Below, piece after piece: positions 60,026 to 64,000 of a stretch of 64,000 nt of DNA. The notes below the pieces were generated by a model. That model saw nothing but the letters and a program-made list of their open reading frames with translations. It searched no databases and had not been told where the DNA came from. The stretch is from Armatimonadota bacterium (lineage in GTDB: Bacteria; Armatimonadota; Fimbriimonadia; Fimbriimonadales; Fimbriimonadaceae). The stretch is taken from assembly GCA_025360125.1 (NCBI GenBank), contig JANYCU010000027.1:62001-126000 (forward strand). Reading direction: 5' to 3'. How positions within the stretch are numbered: position 1 is the first letter of the stretch; each line of letters begins with the position of its first letter. The position numbers were made by a program, and so were the translations under genes.

Positions 60026-60934
60026 CTACTTAATCTTCCAAGGCTCTTCTTGGTTCAGCCAAGACTGCAAAAACTTCCCAACCTTGCCCAGTGACTGCGC
60101 GCTGCACTTGTCCGGAGTATCCGACAAAGTGTGCCAAGGATCGTACGAAAAGTCAATGAAGTCAACGGTCGGAATTCCGTGCTCGTTCATCGTCAAATGG
60201 TCATCCAAAATCTCACCTTGAAGCTTCATCGGGAAGGTCTTCTCCATCCCAATTGACTTCGCATGGCGATAAAGACCAAGCGTCAATTTCTCGGCTTTGT
60301 GATAGCTGTTGGGTTCAATCGGAATCTCCAGGTCGGCATCACCGATCATATCCAGCAGAATGCCGTACTGCGGCTTCTTGGCTGGCTGGTGCTTCGCAAA
60401 ATAATCGGCACCGAGGAACATTTCATCGAGGCCTGGGCCAAGGTCCTCACCGTCAACAAAAAGATAGCAAATTCCGAGTGACTTAGGAACACTCTTGGTG
60501 TGCCGCATGAGTTCAAGCAGAACCGCAGTGCCAGATGCCCCGTCGTTGGCACCAGGAATTGGCTTCTTCCGGTTAGCTTCGTCAGATTCTTGGTCTGCAC
60601 TCGGCCGAGTATCCCAGTGTGTTAGCAAAACGACGCGGGTGGTCGCCGTATCCCAGTTTTGGTAGCCGATGACGTTCCACATCTTGCGAGTGGATCCATC
60701 TTGGCTCCACTTGTGGGTAAATGGTTGAAGCTCGGCGGTATCACAGCGCTTCTTAACTTCTTCAAAAATGAGGTCGCGACACTTCACGTGAGGAGCCGTG
60801 TTCGGCACCCGGGGACCAAAATCGCATTGCTTGGTTAGCCAGGCCCACGAAGCTTTTTGATCGAAACTATTGTCTGTGGGCGCCGCCGTTTGAAAGGAAA
60901 GTGCCAGGGCTAAAGCGATTGTCGTGAAAGCCAT
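60026..60934 (-). CDS. M28-family exported enzyme, glutaminyl-peptide cyclotransferase-like
   Basis: 302 aa with signal peptide (TTIALALALSFQTAAP). Zn/M28 fold: LLTHWDTRPSADQES, PIPGANDGASGTAVLLEL, LFVDGEDLG, LLDMIGDADL and DPWHTLSDTPDKC. The first metal ligand group is WDTRP with Asp in place of the HxD pair of dimetal peptidases, the pattern of single-zinc glutaminyl cyclases. The enzyme would cyclise N-terminal Gln of exported peptides; peptidase activity is the alternative. Its start lies within the 3' end of the next gene upstream (25-nt overlap). Confidence 0.8.
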   Translation of the reverse strand: MAFTTIALALALSFQTAAPTDNSFDQKASWAWLTKQCDFGPRVPNTAPHVKCRDLIFEEVKKRCDTAELQPFTHKWSQDGSTRKMWNVIGYQNWDTATTRVVLLTHWDTRPSADQESDEANRKKPIPGANDGASGTAVLLELMRHTKSVPKSLGICYLFVDGEDLGPGLDEMFLGADYFAKHQPAKKPQYGILLDMIGDADLEIPIEPNSYHKAEKLTLGLYRHAKSIGMEKTFPMKLQGEILDDHLTMNEHGIPTVDFIDFSYDPWHTLSDTPDKCSAQSLGKVGKFLQSWLNQEEPWKIK

Positions 60935-61494
60935 CTTACTGTAGAAGTTTGGACGCTTTTACCTTCGAGAAGTTTCGAAATCGCCGGGGAAATTACTTTT
61001 TCTGCTTTTTGGAAATTCCAAACTGCAAAGTAGCTGAGACCACCTCGGGCAAGGCTCGCTGGCATGGAAACCTTATAAGTCTTTGCTGGATCTATGGGAA
61101 CACCGCCAACGGTTACACCAAGAACTTTCGCTTTAGTTGTCTTTCCGTACTGGAAAGAAACCTCGCAACCAGCAAAATAAAGCATATCTGGGCTTGCTTC
61201 AGGATAGAAAGCGAGACTTCGCTCGAACGCATCGTTCAATTGTTTGCCCGTGAGGTTGACGAGCCAAAGCTCATCGGATGGGAATTGGAAGTCGGCGGAC
61301 AGGTTCTTCGTGTCCTTGAATGGATTAAGAAACCCAGCTGCGATCAGAGAAATGTCGGAGTTTGAATTGCTCTTAAAGATGTCCGCGATGGATTGGCCAA
61401 TTTGAATTTCTGAATTACTTTGGGCCGGAGCTTGCCCCATTGCCGATACGGCAACTAAGAGCACGGTTCCCAGAACAAACGATTTGACAATCAT
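60910..61494 (-). CDS. Lone 5'-nucleotidase C-terminal domain, exported
   Basis: 194 aa: signal peptide 1-22 (LGTVLLVAVSAMGQA) and then only the substrate-binding C-domain of the 5'-nucleotidase/UshA family (DISLIAAGFLNPFKD, LWLVNLTGKQLNDAFERSLA, PDMLYFAGCEVSFQYG, VTVGGVPIDPAKTYKVSMPA, LARGGLSYFAVWNF). The metallophosphatase domain that would carry out hydrolysis is missing, so it cannot be an intact nucleotidase. Perhaps a nucleotide- or nucleoside-binding protein. Overlaps the M28 gene by 25 nt; probably one operon. Confidence 0.78.
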   Translation of the reverse strand: MIVKSFVLGTVLLVAVSAMGQAPAQSNSEIQIGQSIADIFKSNSNSDISLIAAGFLNPFKDTKNLSADFQFPSDELWLVNLTGKQLNDAFERSLAFYPEASPDMLYFAGCEVSFQYGKTTKAKVLGVTVGGVPIDPAKTYKVSMPASLARGGLSYFAVWNFQKAEKVISPAISKLLEGKSVQTSTVRWLSRQSL

Positions 61495-61529
61495 TGTTTT
61501 CCCTACAAGTATTTCTTTGGCTCAATTTG

Positions 61530-61572
61530 AGAAAAATAAAGAGACCAGGACAACTATTTGTCCTGGTCTCTT
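61530..61572 (-). terminator. Strong Rho-independent terminator of rplK
   Basis: Perfect 13-bp stem AAGAGACCAGGAC / GTCCTGGTCTCTT with an 8-nt loop, followed on the minus strand by TATTTTTCTC. Placed 46 bp after the rplK stop. Confidence 0.85.
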
Positions 61573-61617
61573 CCTTGAGCCAAGTTATTATATGCTAATT
61601 CTTCGCTTTTCGGTGAA

Positions 61618-62043
61618 CTAATCTTCGATTCGAACACCCATCGAGCGAGCTGAGCCAGCAATAATTCGCATTGCCATCTCTTCGTCGTCGGTGTTGAGGT
61701 CAGCCATTTTCAATTTGGCTACGTCTCGAAGCTTATCCTTGGTCAAAACTCCGGCCTTGTCCGTCTTAGGATTTGCGGCGCCAGTGGTGATTCCGGCGGC
61801 TCGCTTGATAAGATCAGTTGCAAGGGGTTGCTTGACAACGAATGAGTACGATCGATCCTCGTACACGGTGATTTCAACCGGAAGCACGAAGCCCATTTGC
61901 GGGGCGGTCATTTCGTTGTACTTCTTGAGAAATTCCATCATGTTGATTCCGGCCTGACCTAGGGCGGGACCAACTGGCGGCGAAGGCGTTCCTTTACCGG
62001 CTGGGATGTTTAATTTGATGTTTCCTGTGACTTTCTTAGGCAT
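61618..62043 (-). CDS. rplK: 50S ribosomal protein L11
   Basis: 141 aa, full length. Binds the GTPase-associated region of 23S rRNA. N-terminal KVTGNIKLNIPAGKGTPSPP and PALGQAGINMMEFLKKYN, C-terminal RNA-binding part with MRIIAGSARSMGVRIED, all diagnostic. Unusual context: in most bacteria rplK is next to rplA and downstream of nusG, but here neither is adjacent and a strong terminator closes the gene. Has its own TATAAT promoter and a leader whose hairpin covers the SD. Confidence 0.96.
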   Translation of the reverse strand: MPKKVTGNIKLNIPAGKGTPSPPVGPALGQAGINMMEFLKKYNEMTAPQMGFVLPVEITVYEDRSYSFVVKQPLATDLIKRAAGITTGAANPKTDKAGVLTKDKLRDVAKLKMADLNTDDEEMAMRIIAGSARSMGVRIED

Positions 62044-62045
62044 GG

Positions 62046-62059
62046 TTGACTCCAGTCAA
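62046..62059 (-). promoter_or_regulatory. Leader hairpin with the rplK Shine-Dalgarno in its loop
   Basis: On the minus strand TTGAC-tgga-GTCAA, with GGAG of the SD partly in the loop, 2 nt before the ATG. It may gate translation of L11. Confidence 0.4.
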
Positions 62060-62113
62060 AAATGTAGTTTCACCCGGGCACGAGAGGGAAGCATCGCTTG
62101 GGCGTGAAGGAAA

Positions 62114-62119
62114 ATTATA
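62114..62119 (-). promoter_or_regulatory. TATAAT -10 box of rplK
   Basis: Consensus TATAAT preceded by GGG on the minus strand, about 70 bp before the ATG, leaving a leader of about 63 nt. The -35 is weak. Confidence 0.6.
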
Positions 62120-62121
62120 CC

Positions 62122-62523
62122 CTAGTTACCGAAACCATATTTGGGAGTGCGCGAACCTGTTCGCGCTTTGGCCTGGAGGAACGAAGTTCCCAGAGCCTGC
62201 TTCGCTGAACTATGGAAGCTACTTGCGTCCCAAATCGCTTCGCGGGATTCTTCGCCACTCCCGCAGAACCCGACGACTACAACGAACATCACCATCGGAA
62301 CCATACAACCAATAAATGCCAAGTCAAATAAACAGCCGATTCCTTCCCAAAATGAGTTCGACTCGTACCATCGGTTGTCGTAATAGTTCGGTTTGTTGTC
62401 TTGCTTCTTATCTCGCCCGTCCATCGTAAACGAAGGTACTAGCCCCCAAGATCTTTGGTTGCAACATCGAGAATTTATTTTGATTTCATCAACCGACGCC
62501 CCGCAATTCGAGCAATTGGCCAT
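62122..62523 (-). CDS. Small membrane protein with zinc-ribbon start; 3' end lies in a repeat element
   Basis: 133 aa. N-terminal CSNCGASVD and SRCCNQ (Cys pairs, zinc-ribbon-like), a polar stretch, and one membrane helix LAFIGCMVPMVMFVVVVGFC. The last 40 or so residues (ASSFHSSAKQALGTSFLQAK onwards) are encoded by the hairpin repeat at 62143-62230 and have no protein logic. So the original stop was probably lost when the element arrived. Function unknown. Confidence 0.55.
   Translation of the reverse strand: MANCSNCGASVDEIKINSRCCNQRSWGLVPSFTMDGRDKKQDNKPNYYDNRWYESNSFWEGIGCLFDLAFIGCMVPMVMFVVVVGFCGSGEESREAIWDASSFHSSAKQALGTSFLQAKARTGSRTPKYGFGN
62143..62210. repeat. Hairpin repeat element, copy B
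   Basis: GGGAGTGCGC scaffold, stem 1 GCGCGAAC-ct-GTTCGCGC (62149-62166), linker TTTGGCCTG, stem 2 GGAAC-gaa-GTTCC (62178-62190) plus flanking pairs. Same plan as the copy at 57261. It overlaps the 3' end of the small membrane protein gene. Confidence 0.65.
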
Positions 62524-62532
62524 CGCGAGGTC

Positions 62533-63075
62533 CTAATGATTCTTCAGCATCTTTGTCGTCTCAGTCTTGATCGACTCCAATTTCTCGGTGTCCTCCACCT
62601 TAATGTGACTGTCGGCGTAACCCACATACGTCTTCGCGGGATTATCTGGCCGAACGTACGAGAAAATCCATGCCTTGTTAGATTCTAAGATGCTAGTCAT
62701 CGATCGGCCCGATAGTTCCAGGTTCCAGTTCAAATTTGGCGAAATTTGCCGCTCCCTCGATGTCCTAAAATACTTGTCAAGCTTCTTCGACATGTCCTCT
62801 GCTGACTTAAATGGAGGATAGACGTCGTCGTAATCCGCGCCATAAAGGACTGCGGCGAGATTGACACCCTTTAACGTGGAAATCGTACTCGCTGCCTGGG
62901 CCGACCTTCTGGCCTGGGCAAAAACTGGAAAGAGAATAGCCACACCAACGGCACCACACAACACGCACATTCCCGCCAAGCCGAGGAGAACCCAAACCCA
63001 TACATTGGTTTTCTGAGTGACCGGGGGAGATCCGCCTTCGGCTGGACCCATTTGATACGGAGGAATATTGCTCAT
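62533..63075 (-). CDS. Pilin-module membrane protein
   Basis: 180 aa from the ATG at 63075; the longer frame up to 63282 overlaps the DMT gene and is not protein-like. A Pro-rich start (MSNIPPYQMGPAEGGSPP), one helix VWVWVLLGLAGMCVLCGAVG, then [20 protein letters not shown], which is the segment right after the helix in this organism's prepilin-like proteins, and AVLYGADYDDVYPP. No prepilin cleavage site. Related in plan to the three genes at 44836-46989 and to the prepilin-like gene at 27660. The role is unknown. Confidence 0.7.
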   Translation of the reverse strand: MSNIPPYQMGPAEGGSPPVTQKTNVWVWVLLGLAGMCVLCGAVGVAILFPVFAQARRSAQAASTISTLKGVNLAAVLYGADYDDVYPPFKSAEDMSKKLDKYFRTSRERQISPNLNWNLELSGRSMTSILESNKAWIFSYVRPDNPAKTYVGYADSHIKVEDTEKLESIKTETTKMLKNH

Positions 63076-63134
63076 GTTTTTGCTCTTGTTATAGTACTGA
63101 AGAAACCTTAAAAAGAGCTTAGTCCCAAATCCGC

Positions 63135-64000
63135 CTATTTGGCAAGCAACGGTTCTGTCATAGAATCTGAACTCGTGTCCAGTGATGACCTTTCGCCAAT
63201 AAACCCGATCAGCAAAGCGGCAAAAATAATCGTCGCTCCGATAATCGAATTCGTTGTCGGAGCGGTGTGATACACCAACCAATTCAGCAAAGCCGCCACC
63301 GGGGGCTGAATTCCAATCACCACGCTCAAAAGGGTCAGCGGAGAGGTCTCAACAATTCGGTACCAAATCGTAAAGGTGATGATTCCTGAGATGAAAATGA
63401 GATAGAACATTGGCATATAAGCCGCGATACTAAACGTCGGAACCATAAATGGCAGGGGGCCTCTTAGAACAAACGCCGCCAGCAGAAAGGCAATCGTTCC
63501 CCCCCACATTTGGCCGACCAAAACCGAAACTCCCGATGTGCGCCGCGAAATCTTTGCCGCTAAAACTCCCATCCAGCACTCGATCAGGACGCCCGCGCCA
63601 AACATCAGATTTCCCTTCGAGTGCCCTAGCATGTCGGGGAATTTGAATCCAACCGCAACGATATACGCCCCGACAAACGACAAGAATATCGCCACCCACC
63701 GCTTAGTCGTCATATGCTCGCCCTTCAACAGAAAGAAGGAAATGATCGCGATCCATAGCGGAGTCGTACTCAGCAAAACCGAACCCTCAACCTCACTCGT
63801 CAGCCCGATCGATGCATAGTACAGCAGGTGCGCTGGACCAAACATCAGGATGCCAATTGTCAAGCATCGAAGCCAATCGGCTCGTGACATCGCTTGGTAA
63901 TTGCTAAATCTTCGAAACCCCAAAAAACGAAGCAACAAGGTCAGCAGGCACGACAGCGAAACCCATCGTACACAACCGATGCCCATCGCCGAAAATCCAT
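63135..64000 (-). CDS. DMT/EamA-family permease, 5' end outside the window
   Basis: Drug/metabolite transporter superfamily. Frame open to the window edge (PIWGFSA continues upstream of the ATG at 63986), so the first helix is cut. Visible helices: YYASIGLTSEVEGSVLLSTT with PLWIAIISFFLL, WVAIFLSFVGAYIVAVGF, LIFISGIITFTIWYRIVETS, LSVVIGIQPPVAALLNWLVY and IIGATIIFAALLIGFIGE, in the order of the two EamA repeats. C-terminal tail is Ser-rich. Substrate unknown. Confidence 0.82.
   Translation of the reverse strand, partial: GFSAMGIGCVRWVSLSCLLTLLLRFLGFRRFSNYQAMSRADWLRCLTIGILMFGPAHLLYYASIGLTSEVEGSVLLSTTPLWIAIISFFLLKGEHMTTKRWVAIFLSFVGAYIVAVGFKFPDMLGHSKGNLMFGAGVLIECWMGVLAAKISRRTSGVSVLVGQMWGGTIAFLLAAFVLRGPLPFMVPTFSIAAYMPMFYLIFISGIITFTIWYRIVETSPLTLLSVVIGIQPPVAALLNWLVYHTAPTTNSIIGATIIFAALLIGFIGERSSLDTSSDSMTEPLLAK

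Noticed and set aside
63076-63282. Upstream extension of the pilin-module protein
   Set aside because: Overlaps the DMT permease gene and is not protein-like; the ATG at 63075 starts the Pro-rich N-terminus seen in similar proteins.
1-64000. tRNA or rRNA genes, CRISPR arrays, insertion sequences, prophage, replication origin
   Set aside because: Looked for cloverleaf T-loops (GGTTCGAAT), repeat-spacer patterns, transposase motifs and DnaA-box clusters; none was convincing by eye. A tRNAscan or Infernal run would be decisive.

Overview
The window is a bacterial chromosome segment of about 50% G+C, densely packed and with no phage, transposase, integrase, CRISPR array, rRNA or tRNA that I could see. 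The best guess for the source is Armatimonadota, probably near Fimbriimonadia. This rests on a pilin-like protein with the [20 protein letters not shown] / LFPVFAQA signature plus relatives of its downstream module, a PEP-CTERM protein, many secreted HEAT/TPR/PDZ proteins, and a diderm-style apolipoprotein N-acyltransferase. The taxonomic call is inference from protein style, not from a marker-gene search.

Layout. 1-6.6 kb: end of a metal/corrinoid-type binding protein, MTA phosphorylase, a HEAT-repeat secreted protein, RpiB, and a tandem pair of S41/PDZ proteases of which the first has lost its catalytic residues. 6.6-9.6 kb (minus): two peptide-type ABC permeases, a cyclophilin and a GYF/TM2 protein. 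9.7-16.6 kb (plus): gltX, a 3-hydroxyisobutyrate-dehydrogenase-like gene, and a nucleoside-type ABC importer (ATPase and two permeases, no binding protein). 16.6-25 kb (minus): an S41 protease, two tandem ClpS-like adaptors, a YfhO-like membrane protein, a TPR gene with a broken partial copy, ftsH and tilS. 25-38.6 kb: photolyase, MalK-type ATPase, prepilin-like protein, family-5 binding lipoprotein, nadE, PEP-CTERM protein, leuS, TPR protein, Met-rich STN-like protein and an RluD-type synthase. 38.6-44.8 kb: class III cyclase, GT2, a flagellar trio (fliJ, lytic transglycosylase, motE-like), lnt, a phosphoglycerate-mutase-like phosphatase and an unknown protein. 44.8-47 kb: three tandem paralogous single-TM proteins. 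47-54.8 kb: methylisocitrate lyase-like gene, a YtrA-type GntR/ABC operon with a clear operator, a TPR protein and an exported amidase. 54.8-64 kb (minus): GH20-type hexosaminidase, hemW, a glutaminyl-cyclase-like M28 protein with a lone 5'-nucleotidase C-domain, rplK standing apart from its usual partners, small membrane proteins, and a DMT permease cut by the window end.

Regulation and structure. Many monocistronic genes carry a TANNNT hexamer (TACCCT, TAGAAT and variants) only 6-11 nt before the start codon and no Shine-Dalgarno, which points to leaderless mRNAs. Others (ftsH, the MalK ATPase, rplK, the second nucleoside permease, the PEP-CTERM gene) have a purine-rich SD. Intergenic gaps repeatedly hold degenerate 7-bp-period repeats, and two gaps hold a hairpin element whose scaffold is conserved while the stems covary. 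No complete new system is proven here. The items most worth following are the dead/live protease pair, the diverged ClpS pair, the tandem pilin-like family, and the two classes of intergenic repeats.
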